A stretch of DNA of 64,000 nucleotides, from the NCBI RefSeq assembly GCF_008806375.1, contig NZ_WAAT01000050.1:265378-329377 (forward strand), read 5' to 3'. The DNA comes from Pseudotamlana haliotis (GTDB lineage Bacteria; Bacteroidota; Bacteroidia; Flavobacteriales; Flavobacteriaceae). The notes beneath the pieces were generated by a model. That model was not told the origin of the DNA and did no database searches. It saw nothing but the letters and a program-made list of their open reading frames with translations. Shown in pieces: positions 53,777-61,821 of the stretch. The position numbers and the translations under genes were made by a program. Numbering within the stretch: the stretch's first letter is position 1; every line of letters starts with the position of its first letter.

Positions 53777-55429
53777 TTGCTGACATCTCTTTCTATAAAA
53801 AATTATGCTTTAATCGACACGATGCAAGTCGATTTTAATAACGGATTTTCCATCATAACTGGTGAAACTGGAGCTGGAAAATCGATACTTTTAGGTGGTT
53901 TATCGCTTATTTTAGGTAAACGAGCCGATTTGAGTAGTCTTAAAAATGCTTCAGAAAAATGTGTTATTGAGGCCGTTTTTGATGTGTCTCAGTATAAACT
54001 ACAAGCCCTTTTTGAAGCTGAAGATTTTGACTATGATGCGAGTACCATCATCAGAAGAGAAATTTTGCCTTCAGGGAAATCTAGAGCTTTCGTGAATGAT
54101 TCACCAGTAAATTTAGCCGGTCTACAAGTACTTGGTGAGCGTTTAATTGATATTCACTCCCAGCATCAAACCATGCAATTAACCAGTAACGATTTTCAGT
54201 TTCAGGTAATTGATGCGTTGGCAAATAATGAGGAAGATTTACAGCAATATAAAGTAGAGCTAAAAGCCTATAAAAAGCTTCAAAAAGAAATTGATGAACT
54301 CCTAGTTTTTAAAGCGGAAGCCATTAAGGAACACGATTATAATTCATTTTTACTGAATGAATTGGTAGAAGCGAAGTTGGTTGACGGTGAGTTAGAGACT
54401 TTAGAAGAAGAATACGAAACCTTAAACAATGTTGAAGGGGTTAAGGAAAATCTCGCAGAAGCTTATCAATTATTAGAAGATGAGCAAATAGGCGTGATTT
54501 CATCATTAACCGCATTAAAAAATGTATTTCAAAAACTTTCGGGGTTTTCTTCAAAATATAATGGTTTATTTGAACGTGCCAACAGCAGTTTAATTGAAAT
54601 GGACGATTTGTTTGCTGAAGTGAATGATTTTCAGGAAAGTTTAGAGGCTGATCCAAACCGATTAGAAGTTGTAGATGCTAAACTGAAAATGCTTCATAGT
54701 TTGATGCAGAAACACGCGTCATCAACGGTTTCAGAGTTAATAGAAATTAGAGATACTCTTGAAAAAAAGGTTTCAGTGACTGAAAATTTAGATGAAACCA
54801 TTCAGAAAAAAGAAAAAGAAATTAGCGCACAAGAGGCCATTCTAAATAAAATAGCCAAAAATATTCATAAGAAACGTACTGAGGTGATTCCAGAATTGAA
54901 ATCGCAATTAGAAACGATTTTAACTAGTTTAGGAATGCCTAATGCCCAGTTTAAAATTGAAGCTAAATCAGGTAACGAATTTTATGCTAATGGGAAGGAT
55001 GTATTAGACTTTCTGTTTTCAGCCAATAAAGGTGGAAATTTTAATGAATTGAAAAAGGCAGCTTCCGGTGGTGAGTTATCACGTATTATGTTAGCTATTA
55101 AATCGGTTTTAGCCAAGTATATTCAATTACCAACTATGATGTTTGATGAAATTGATACTGGTGTTTCTGGTGAAATTTCCAATAAAATGGGTGATATCAT
55201 GCTGCAAATGAGTAAAACCATGCAAGTGTTTTCTATCACGCATTTACCTCAAATTGCAGCCAAAGGCCATTCACATTTCAAAGTGTATAAAGAGGATGTT
55301 GATAACCAAACGCAAACTAATTTGATTCGTTTAAATCACGACGAACGTATTGTTGAAATCGCACAAATGTTAGGCGGTAAAGAAATGTCGTCATCAGCCA
55401 TTGCTCATGCTAAAGAATTACTCAATTAA
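53777..55429 (+). CDS. recN: DNA repair protein RecN
   Basis: RecN is an SMC-like ATPase that helps join broken DNA ends. The 550-residue protein has Walker A GETGAGKS at 29-36 and the Q-loop motif IDIHSQHQTMQL. Long coiled-coil arms (about 155-370) follow. The C-terminal head has AASGGELSRIMLAIK and MFDEIDTGVSGE. There is no ATG at the conserved N-terminus, so translation must start at TTG 53777 (reads M-L-T-S-L-S-I-K-N-Y). It ends the bamD run. Confidence 0.95.
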   Translation: MLTSLSIKNYALIDTMQVDFNNGFSIITGETGAGKSILLGGLSLILGKRADLSSLKNASEKCVIEAVFDVSQYKLQALFEAEDFDYDASTIIRREILPSGKSRAFVNDSPVNLAGLQVLGERLIDIHSQHQTMQLTSNDFQFQVIDALANNEEDLQQYKVELKAYKKLQKEIDELLVFKAEAIKEHDYNSFLLNELVEAKLVDGELETLEEEYETLNNVEGVKENLAEAYQLLEDEQIGVISSLTALKNVFQKLSGFSSKYNGLFERANSSLIEMDDLFAEVNDFQESLEADPNRLEVVDAKLKMLHSLMQKHASSTVSELIEIRDTLEKKVSVTENLDETIQKKEKEISAQEAILNKIAKNIHKKRTEVIPELKSQLETILTSLGMPNAQFKIEAKSGNEFYANGKDVLDFLFSANKGGNFNELKKAASGGELSRIMLAIKSVLAKYIQLPTMMFDEIDTGVSGEISNKMGDIMLQMSKTMQVFSITHLPQIAAKGHSHFKVYKEDVDNQTQTNLIRLNHDERIVEIAQMLGGKEMSSSAIAHAKELLN

Positions 55430-55443
55430 TTACTATTAATTAG

Positions 55444-55451
55444 TATCTTTG
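55444..55451 (+). promoter_or_regulatory. -7 box (TATCTTTG) of fabI
   Basis: Exact TAnnTTTG match 38 bases before the fabI ATG and 15 bp after the recN stop codon. Confidence 0.55.
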
Positions 55452-55489
55452 TCGGCAAAATAAATTTATAAAATATAGAAACTAGATAT

Positions 55490-56311
55490 ATGTACAACTT
55501 ATTAAAAGGAAAGAAAGGAATCATTTTTGGAGCATTAGACTCGAATTCAATTGCTTGGAAAACTGCAGAACGCGTTCATGAAGAAGGCGGTGAGTTTGTA
55601 TTAACCAATGCGCCAGTTGCTATGCGTATGGGGCAAATTAATGAATTAGCTGAAAAAACAGGAGCTCAAGTTATTCCTGCTGATGCAACCAACCTTGAAG
55701 ATTTACAAAATCTAGTAGATAAATCTATGGAAATCCTAGGCGGTAAAATAGATTTCGTTTTACACTCTATTGGAATGTCTATTAACGTACGTAAAGGAAA
55801 TCATTATACCAATCAAAATTATGATTTCACACAAAAGGGAACTGATGTTTCTGCCATGTCCTTCCATAAAGTAATGCAAACACTTTATAAGTCTGATGCT
55901 ATGAATGAGTGGGGAAGTATTGTTGCTTTAAGCTATATGGCGGCACAACGTGTGTTTCCTGATTATAATGATATGGCTGATAATAAAGCATATTTAGAAA
56001 GTATTGCACGTAGTTTTGGGTATTTCTTCGGAAAGGATAAAAATGTAAGAGTAAATACGATTTCTCAATCACCAACACCTACAACGGCAGGTAGTGGGGT
56101 TAAAGGTTTTGATGGTTTTATTTCTTATGCAGATAAAATGTCACCACTAGGTAACGCAACAGCTTTAGATTGTGCAAACTATACCGTGTCACTTTTTAGT
56201 GATTTAACAAAACGAGTGACTTTACAAAACCTTTATAATGATGGAGGTTTTAGTAATATGGGAGTTAGTACTGCGGTAATGAGTGCTTTTGTTGAAAACG
56301 AACAAGAGTAA
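55490..56311 (+). CDS. fabI: Enoyl-[acyl-carrier-protein] reductase (NADH)
   Basis: FabI performs the last reduction in each cycle of fatty acid elongation. The 273-residue short-chain dehydrogenase has the FabI cofactor pattern (KKGIIFGALDSNSIAW), HSIGMS, and the catalytic Y149, Y159 and K166 with the typical Y-x6-K spacing. FabI is the triclosan target; whether this allele is sensitive cannot be told. The gene is monocistronic with its own promoter and terminator. Confidence 0.96.
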   Translation: MYNLLKGKKGIIFGALDSNSIAWKTAERVHEEGGEFVLTNAPVAMRMGQINELAEKTGAQVIPADATNLEDLQNLVDKSMEILGGKIDFVLHSIGMSINVRKGNHYTNQNYDFTQKGTDVSAMSFHKVMQTLYKSDAMNEWGSIVALSYMAAQRVFPDYNDMADNKAYLESIARSFGYFFGKDKNVRVNTISQSPTPTTAGSGVKGFDGFISYADKMSPLGNATALDCANYTVSLFSDLTKRVTLQNLYNDGGFSNMGVSTAVMSAFVENEQE

Positions 56312-56329
56312 CAATATATAATTTTAATT

Positions 56330-56358
56330 AAAAAGCCACCGTTAATGGTGGCTTTTTT
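56330..56358 (+). terminator. Intrinsic terminator of fabI
   Basis: Stem GCCACC/GGTGGC (56335-56340 with 56347-56352), loop GTTAAT, flanked by A and T runs. Confidence 0.9.
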
Positions 56359-56445
56359 GTTTATGAACCTGCCCTGATAGTATTATTTTCTTAAACTTAA
56401 GATGAAGTTATCTTGCTATAAATATTTATTTGCTGAAGCTTTCTT

Positions 56446-56453
56446 TATTTTTG
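56446..56453 (+). promoter_or_regulatory. -7 box (TATTTTTG) of the GT2-ybbR-coaE operon
   Basis: Exact TAnnTTTG match; four bases (TAAT) separate it from the ATG. The transcript is predicted to be leaderless. Confidence 0.6.
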
Positions 56454-56457
56454 TAAT

Positions 56458-57459
56458 ATGACCTTAGCCTATTCATTTATTATACCGGTTTATAATCGTC
56501 CCGATGAAATTCAAGAGCTTTTAGAAAGTTTTGAAGCCTTAGAAGGAAATATACCTTTTGAAATTGTTATTGTTGAAGATGGCTCGACATTATCATCTGA
56601 GCCCGTGGTGAAGGCTTTTCAAAGTAAATTGAACATTGCCTATTATTTTAAGCCAAACTCTGGGCCTGGTGATTCTAGAAATTACGGCATGCAAAAGGCT
56701 AAAGGGAATTACTTTATCATTTTGGATTCCGATTGTATTCTGCCTAAACACTATATTATTGAAGTTGAAAAGAGCTTGAAAACAGAATATGTAGATTGTT
56801 TTGGAGGTCCTGATGCCGCTCATGAGTCTTTTTCAAACCTTCAGAAAGCGATAAACTTCTCAATGACTTCTTTTATTACAACCGGAGGAATTAGAGGAGG
56901 AAAGGGGAGTGTTGATAAATTTCAACCTCGAAGCTTTAATATGGGCTTATCAAAAAAAGCTTTTGAAAGTTCTAAAGGGTTTGGGAACATCCACCCTGGA
57001 GAAGACCCTGATTTGTCTATTCGATTATGGAACCTGGGCTACAAAACAAAACTTATTTCTGAAGCCTTCGTATATCATAAACGCAGGATTTCTTGGGAAA
57101 AATTCTATATTCAGGTGAATAAATTTGGGTTAGTACGGCCTATTTTGAATACCTGGCATCCTGAAACTAAAAAGTTAACTTATTGGTTTCCGTCAGTGTT
57201 TAGTATCGGGTTATTACTAGCACTTTGTTTTTGGATTTTTAATATAAAATTCTTCTTTATAGCCTATATGTTGTACTTTGTTACAGCCTTCGTTTTAGCA
57301 CTTGTTAATTCTAAAAGTTTAGTAGTTGCTTTGTTAGCTATCCCCGCAATTTTGATTCAATTCTTTGGTTATGGCTATGGGTTTCTCAAATCTACTTGGG
57401 TGGTTTCAGTTCAGAAAAAAAATCCAAAAACGTATTTTCCTAAATTATTTTTTAAATAA
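56458..57459 (+). CDS. Membrane-associated GT2 glycosyltransferase
   Basis: This 333-residue family 2 glycosyltransferase has SFIIPVYNRPDEIQELLESF, VEDGST, the metal-binding D90-S-D92 and GFGNIHPGEDPDLSIRLWNLG with the catalytic Glu-Asp region. Two or three C-terminal membrane helices (about 236-300) anchor it. Such enzymes transfer sugars to lipid carriers or secreted polysaccharides. It is the first gene of an operon with ybbR (2-bp gap) and coaE. Confidence 0.9.
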   Translation: MTLAYSFIIPVYNRPDEIQELLESFEALEGNIPFEIVIVEDGSTLSSEPVVKAFQSKLNIAYYFKPNSGPGDSRNYGMQKAKGNYFIILDSDCILPKHYIIEVEKSLKTEYVDCFGGPDAAHESFSNLQKAINFSMTSFITTGGIRGGKGSVDKFQPRSFNMGLSKKAFESSKGFGNIHPGEDPDLSIRLWNLGYKTKLISEAFVYHKRRISWEKFYIQVNKFGLVRPILNTWHPETKKLTYWFPSVFSIGLLLALCFWIFNIKFFFIAYMLYFVTAFVLALVNSKSLVVALLAIPAILIQFFGYGYGFLKSTWVVSVQKKNPKTYFPKLFFK

Positions 57460-57461
57460 AT

Positions 57462-58421
57462 ATGCTTGACCAGATAAAATCTAAAATATTAAGCTCCATA
57501 AAGAATAAACGAATTAATGTGTTTCTTGTATTCTTATTGTCATCTTTTGTCATCTTAATTATTTCTAAACTTTCTAAAAGTTACACAGATACCATTCCTT
57601 TTAAAATAGAAAAGGTTAATATTCCTCAAGAATATGTGATCTTAGATGATTCGGTGACCATGGATATTACTTTAAAAACGCACGGATTTAGATGGATGAA
57701 GTACTATTTTACTGAACCTAAAGTCGTGGTAAATTTCACCAATGATGTGCGTAAAGAACCCGAGGTTTTTGTTTATAATAAAACCAAATCCTACTTAAAG
57801 AATACACAATTTGATAAGGAAGTTGAACTTTTAAGCATAGCACCCGAACGCATTGCTTTTAGGTATGGGGTTAATTTGGTAAAAAAGGTTCCTGTTAAGA
57901 TAAAAGCAGACATCAATTATAGTTTAGGTTATAATGCTTCTACCGAACTTACTTTAGAACCAGACTCTGTGGTTGTGGTTGGAGCTGATATTTTGGTAAA
58001 TAAAATTAACTTCTTAGAAACAGAGGCTAAAAAAATGAACAATGTGAGGTCTAATTTGAACGAGCGTTTATCATTAAAGCTTCCGAAAAATGTTTCAGAT
58101 TTAGATTTTTCTGTGAAAGAAGTTGTTTTAAAAGGAACTGTTGAAAAATTTACAGAAGGGACCTTAAAAATTCCAGTTCGTGTTATTAATGCGCCTAAAG
58201 ATATGGCTATTAATTATTTTCCAAAGGAAGTTAACGTGTCATATTATGTTAGTTTATCTGATTTTGAACGTATTTCTGAAAAAGATTTTGAAGTTATCTG
58301 TGATTTTAAAAAATTAAATACTGATCAATCTTTCCTTATTCCAGAGTTGAAAAAAGTGCCAAAAATCGCTAAACACTCCAAAATTAATCAGCAACGTATA
58401 GAATTTATTATAAAAAAATGA
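57462..58421 (+). CDS. YbbR domain protein
   Basis: This 319-residue protein has an N-terminal membrane helix (about 20-36, VFLVFLLSSFVILII) and a periplasmic or extracytoplasmic part. That part has YbbR-type beta repeats: PFKIEKVNIPQEYVILDDSVTMDITLKTHG, VKIKADINYSLGYNASTELTLEPDSVVVVG and LKIPVRVINAPKDMAI. In Firmicutes YbbR (CdaR) controls diadenylate cyclase, but no cdaA gene is near, so that role is not assumed. It overlaps coaE by 4 bp. Confidence 0.85.
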   Translation: MLDQIKSKILSSIKNKRINVFLVFLLSSFVILIISKLSKSYTDTIPFKIEKVNIPQEYVILDDSVTMDITLKTHGFRWMKYYFTEPKVVVNFTNDVRKEPEVFVYNKTKSYLKNTQFDKEVELLSIAPERIAFRYGVNLVKKVPVKIKADINYSLGYNASTELTLEPDSVVVVGADILVNKINFLETEAKKMNNVRSNLNERLSLKLPKNVSDLDFSVKEVVLKGTVEKFTEGTLKIPVRVINAPKDMAINYFPKEVNVSYYVSLSDFERISEKDFEVICDFKKLNTDQSFLIPELKKVPKIAKHSKINQQRIEFIIKK

Positions 58422-59008
58422 TTGTAGTCGGACTTACAGGAGGCATAGGCACAGGGAAAACCACCGTGGCAAAAATGTTCAAGGATTTAGACGTTCCAGT
58501 CTATATTGCAGATGTAGAGGCTAAAATATTAATGGCCGAATCTACAATCATCAAAGAAGAATTAATTGAATTATTTGGAGAAAAAGCTTATCTTAATAAC
58601 GCTCTAAATAAGGCATTTATAGCAGATATCATTTTTAACGACCAGTCTTATCTGGAAAAAATGAATGCTATTGTACACCCACGAGTTGCTGAACATTTTA
58701 AAACCTGGGCTACAAAACAGAATACCGCTTATGTGATTAAAGAAGTGGCTATATTATTTGAAAATGGAGGCCATAAGACCTGCGATTATGTGATTAGTGT
58801 TACGGCTCCTAAAGCATTGCGTATGGAACGCCTTTTAAAGCGTGATGATACGACCGTTGAAAAGATAGAGGCTATTATGAAGAATCAATGGCCTGAAGAA
58901 AGGAAGTGCGAACTTTCAGATTTTGTAGTTTTTAACACAGTTTTAGAAGAAACTAGAATGAAAGTCATAAAAATTAATGAAGAAATTTTAGCAAATCTTA
59001 AATTTTAA
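58418..59008 (+). CDS. coaE: Dephospho-CoA kinase
   Basis: CoaE phosphorylates the ribose 3'-hydroxyl of dephospho-CoA, the final step of coenzyme A synthesis. The 196-residue P-loop kinase has GGIGTGKT at 8-15, a substrate-binding DVPVYIADVEAK segment and IVHPRVAEHF, and EVAILFENG. Its length is normal. Its stop codon lies within the repeats upstream of the histidine kinase. Confidence 0.95.
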   Translation: MIVVGLTGGIGTGKTTVAKMFKDLDVPVYIADVEAKILMAESTIIKEELIELFGEKAYLNNALNKAFIADIIFNDQSYLEKMNAIVHPRVAEHFKTWATKQNTAYVIKEVAILFENGGHKTCDYVISVTAPKALRMERLLKRDDTTVEKIEAIMKNQWPEERKCELSDFVVFNTVLEETRMKVIKINEEILANLKF

Positions 59009-59061
59009 CATTTTTGTTAATGTAAGGTTAAATGATAAGATTTTTAATGTTAAAATGTTAA
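59005..59061. promoter_or_regulatory. Repeat array upstream of the two-component operon
   Basis: Four TGTTAA/TTAACA half-sites lie in 57 bp. The palindrome TTAACA-N4-TGTTAA is at 59005-59020. Two perfect abutting 8-bp direct repeats AATGTTAA are at 59046-59053 and 59054-59061, and the last overlaps the -7 box. Tandem direct repeats are typical of OmpR-type regulators, so this may be an autoregulatory operator. Confidence 0.5.
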
Positions 59062-59066
59062 TTTTG
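59059..59066 (+). promoter_or_regulatory. -7 box (TAATTTTG) of the two-component operon
   Basis: Exact TAnnTTTG match, five bases before the ATG; predicts a leaderless transcript. Confidence 0.6.
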
Positions 59067-59071
59067 ACCGA

Positions 59072-60640
59072 ATGAGTAAACGGATATTTATCTTACTAAT
59101 CATACTGATGAGTTTATCCTTAATTGGTATCATTAGTATTCAGGCTTATTATATTAATGATTCTGTTAAGAATGAAAGGAATCGTTTTAAATCAAATGTG
59201 GTAACTGTTTTAAACAATGTATCCAACACGATTGAAGAAAACGAATTTGAAAAGTACTTTACAGAATACTTAAGCCTAGATAAAGAAAAGAAAGCAGATG
59301 AAGAGGCGGTATCGCAATTGTTAATTTATAGAAAAAATAACACGACCAAAGAAACACTCATTTATAAAAGTAATGTATTGCAGGAAGACTTTAAATTGTC
59401 TTCATCGCTCTTTGATATTGGCTTAGATAGCCTTGATATAACCAACATCATAGGAAGTTCAAGTACTGAAATTTATAGTAATAGTGAATCGACAGATCGC
59501 GAATTGAAAAGTCCGATTTCAAAAATTATTAGAAGTGGTACCATTGATGAAGCTCAAAAATTAAGTTTTGAAAAGAATTTTAAGGAAGTCCTAAAAAGAA
59601 AACCTGTACATAAAAGAGTTTCAGAGGAAGAGATTAGAGCTTTATTAGCTGAAAAACTTGAGAAGTATGGTATAGGAATCGATTTTGAATTTGCCATTTA
59701 TGGTAATGATTTAGCTACCAAGGTACATAGTGATAATTTTGAGTATCACGAAGACGCTACTTTTGGAGTTCCTATATTTTATGATGAAAATAACCGTAGC
59801 CTTTACAGGTTATTAGTGAATTTTCCAGATGATAGAAAGTTTATCCTATCGGGTGTTTTAGGTATGATTTCTTTATCGGTCGTGTTTACGCTAATTATAA
59901 TTTTGGCTTCTGGTCTAGCGCTTTACCAACTCGTGAAACAACGTAAAATTTCGGAAATTAAAACCGATTTTATTAATAATATGACGCATGAGTTTAAAAC
60001 GCCTATAGCAACCATCAATTTAGCATTAGATGCGATTAAGAATCCTAAAATCATAGATGATAAAGAAAAGGTGGTAAGATACCTTTCTATGATTAAGGAA
60101 GAAAACAAACGCATGCATGCTCAGGTTGAAAATGTATTAAGAATTTCGAAATTAGAGAAAAATGAGCTTAATATTAATAAAGATAGAGTTGATTTACACG
60201 ACCTTGTTGAAGATGCGCTTACGCATGTTGAGTTAATTGTTGAAGATAGACAAGGTTATATTAAAACGTTTTTAAATGCTGAAAAAACCTCGGTTTTAGC
60301 CAATGAAACGCATTTTACAAACGTAATAGTCAATATGCTGGATAATGCTATAAAGTATTCTCCGGAAGCGCCACAAATAGAGGTGTATACTGAAAATGTA
60401 GGCACCAACGTATTATTAAAAGTGAAAGATCACGGTAGCGGTATGAGTAAAGCAGCCGCGAAGAAAGTGTTTGAAAAATTTTATAGAGAACACACCGGAA
60501 ATATACATAACGTAAAAGGTCATGGCTTAGGTCTGGCTTATGTTAAAAGAATTGTTGAAGACCATCAAGGTCATGTATCAGTAGAAAGTGAAAAAGACAA
60601 GGGAAGCACATTTACCATTAAGCTTCCGTTAATATCGTAA
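59072..60640 (+). CDS. Sensor histidine kinase (RprX-like)
   Basis: This 522-residue membrane kinase has helices at about 7-27 and 259-287 that bracket a 230-residue periplasmic sensor of no family I recognise. HisKA follows with H306 in NNMTHEFKTP. The ATPase domain has NMLDNAIKYS (N box), DHGSGMS (G1) and GHGLGLAYV (G2). There is no HAMP domain. It is 4 bp before its response regulator; the pair resembles RprX/RprY of Bacteroides. The signal is unknown. Confidence 0.92.
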   Translation: MSKRIFILLIILMSLSLIGIISIQAYYINDSVKNERNRFKSNVVTVLNNVSNTIEENEFEKYFTEYLSLDKEKKADEEAVSQLLIYRKNNTTKETLIYKSNVLQEDFKLSSSLFDIGLDSLDITNIIGSSSTEIYSNSESTDRELKSPISKIIRSGTIDEAQKLSFEKNFKEVLKRKPVHKRVSEEEIRALLAEKLEKYGIGIDFEFAIYGNDLATKVHSDNFEYHEDATFGVPIFYDENNRSLYRLLVNFPDDRKFILSGVLGMISLSVVFTLIIILASGLALYQLVKQRKISEIKTDFINNMTHEFKTPIATINLALDAIKNPKIIDDKEKVVRYLSMIKEENKRMHAQVENVLRISKLEKNELNINKDRVDLHDLVEDALTHVELIVEDRQGYIKTFLNAEKTSVLANETHFTNVIVNMLDNAIKYSPEAPQIEVYTENVGTNVLLKVKDHGSGMSKAAAKKVFEKFYREHTGNIHNVKGHGLGLAYVKRIVEDHQGHVSVESEKDKGSTFTIKLPLIS

Positions 60641-60644
60641 TATC

Positions 60645-61349
60645 ATGGAAGAGCAAAAAAAGAGAATATTATTAGTTGAAGACGATCCTAATTTTGGAAC
60701 AGTTCTTAAAGATTATTTAATGATGAATGATTACGAAGTTACACATGCCAAAAATGGTATGGAAGGTTTCGAAAAATTCAAAAAAGATGATTTTGATTTG
60801 TGTATCTTAGATGTTATGATGCCTTATAAGGATGGCTTTACATTAGCCAAAGAGATAAGAGAAAAAAACACTGATGTGCCAATCATTTTCTTAACGGCTA
60901 AAACCATGAAGGAAGATGTTTTAAAAGGATATAAAGTGGGTGCTGATGATTACCTAAACAAACCTTTTGATAGTGAAGTATTGCTTATGAAAATTAAGGC
61001 AATCATTCAACGTAAGGCTACAGAAACCATTTCTGATAGTAAACAGTTTGAATTTAAAATTGGTGATTTCGATTTAAATTCTAAATTACGATTTTTAAAA
61101 TTTCAAGGAGGTGACCCTGTAAAACTATCACCTAAAGAAAACGAATTGTTACGTTTATTAGCCTTGCATGAAAACGATCTAATGCCTCGTGAATTGGCAC
61201 TAACCAAAATATGGCGTGATGACAATTATTTTACATCACGTAGTATGGACGTTTATATTGCAAAACTACGTAAGTACTTAAAATTAGATGAAAAAGTAGA
61301 AATACTTAACATACACGGTGAAGGTTTTAGGTTAGTTGTGAATAGCTAA
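60645..61349 (+). CDS. OmpR/RprY-family response regulator
   Basis: This 234-residue regulator has a receiver domain (1-120) with acidic pocket E12-D13-D14, phosphorylation site D56 in CILDVMMP, T93-type LTAK and the conserved Lys in NKPF. The C-terminal winged helix (about 135-232) is of OmpR type (KLSPKENELLRLLALHEN, SRSMDVYIAKLRKYL). It is cotranscribed with the kinase and closed by a terminator. It probably binds the direct repeats upstream of the operon; this is inferred. Confidence 0.94.
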   Translation: MEEQKKRILLVEDDPNFGTVLKDYLMMNDYEVTHAKNGMEGFEKFKKDDFDLCILDVMMPYKDGFTLAKEIREKNTDVPIIFLTAKTMKEDVLKGYKVGADDYLNKPFDSEVLLMKIKAIIQRKATETISDSKQFEFKIGDFDLNSKLRFLKFQGGDPVKLSPKENELLRLLALHENDLMPRELALTKIWRDDNYFTSRSMDVYIAKLRKYLKLDEKVEILNIHGEGFRLVVNS

Positions 61350-61371
61350 AAATTTGATTCCGTTTCAATAT

Positions 61372-61403
61372 AAAAAATCCAGCTTTATGCTGGATTTTTT
61401 TTG
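61372..61403 (+). terminator. Intrinsic terminator of the two-component operon
   Basis: AAAAAATCCAGC pairs with GCTGGATTTTTT around the loop TTTAT, with a T-run of eight. Confidence 0.92.
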
Positions 61404-61578
61404 CAGAGAGACATAACCTAATATAGGTTTTTCAACACTATTTTTTTAATGATATCTTGGGGTTAAATAGTGATAATAGACAGTATGTTTTTGTATTAGC
61501 CTTGTGTTTTTTTTGTTTTTGACAAAACCAAAAGTAATGAGGTTCTCCAAATGACTTTAGTTTATTATATACCGTATA
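61404..61578. other. Gene-free, AT-rich spacer
   Basis: Between the two-component terminator and a possible mini-ORF on the minus strand. I see no gene or RNA here. Confidence 0.4.
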
Positions 61579-61713
61579 TTATTTATTAATTTTGACAGAC
61601 TTAACAACCTTATTTTTTAATAAGATTTTGAGTTCATATTTACCTTTTCTAAGGTGGTCAATACTCATAAAAATAACGACTTCCTTTTCAGATTGCGTGG
61701 TATTACTATCCAT
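61579..61713 (-). CDS. Possible 44-residue ORF or gene remnant
   Basis: MDSNTTQSEKEVVIFMSIDH opens a 44-residue frame that ends in LRKGKYELKILLKNKVVKSV and KINK. The pattern L-x-x-G-x-Y-x-L-x-I-L-x-x-N-K-V-V-K resembles the last beta strands of small secreted Bacteroidota proteins (DUF3244-like), so it may be the 3' remnant of a decayed gene. The frame is open for nine codons before the ATG and then closed by a stop. No ribosome-binding or -7 signal is visible. It lies 108 bp after the hybrid-sensor stop codon on the same strand. Confidence 0.35.
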   Translation of the reverse strand: MDSNTTQSEKEVVIFMSIDHLRKGKYELKILLKNKVVKSVKINK

Positions 61714-61821
61714 TGATCTACAAATTGCTCTATTGTAAAATTATTGGATATCACTTGTAAGTGGTGCTATATATGTTCCAATTGATAGAAGAAATGTTTC
61801 AATAGGTTGAAAAATGTAGGT

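Noticed and set aside
53771-53779. TACGCTTTG as a -7 promoter box of recN
   Set aside because: It has three instead of two bases between TA and TTTG and contains the TTG start codon itself, so it cannot drive a full-length recN message.
57462-58421. CdaR-like regulator of cyclic di-AMP
   Set aside because: YbbR repeats are present, but there is no diadenylate cyclase gene nearby; the neighbours are a glycosyltransferase and coaE.
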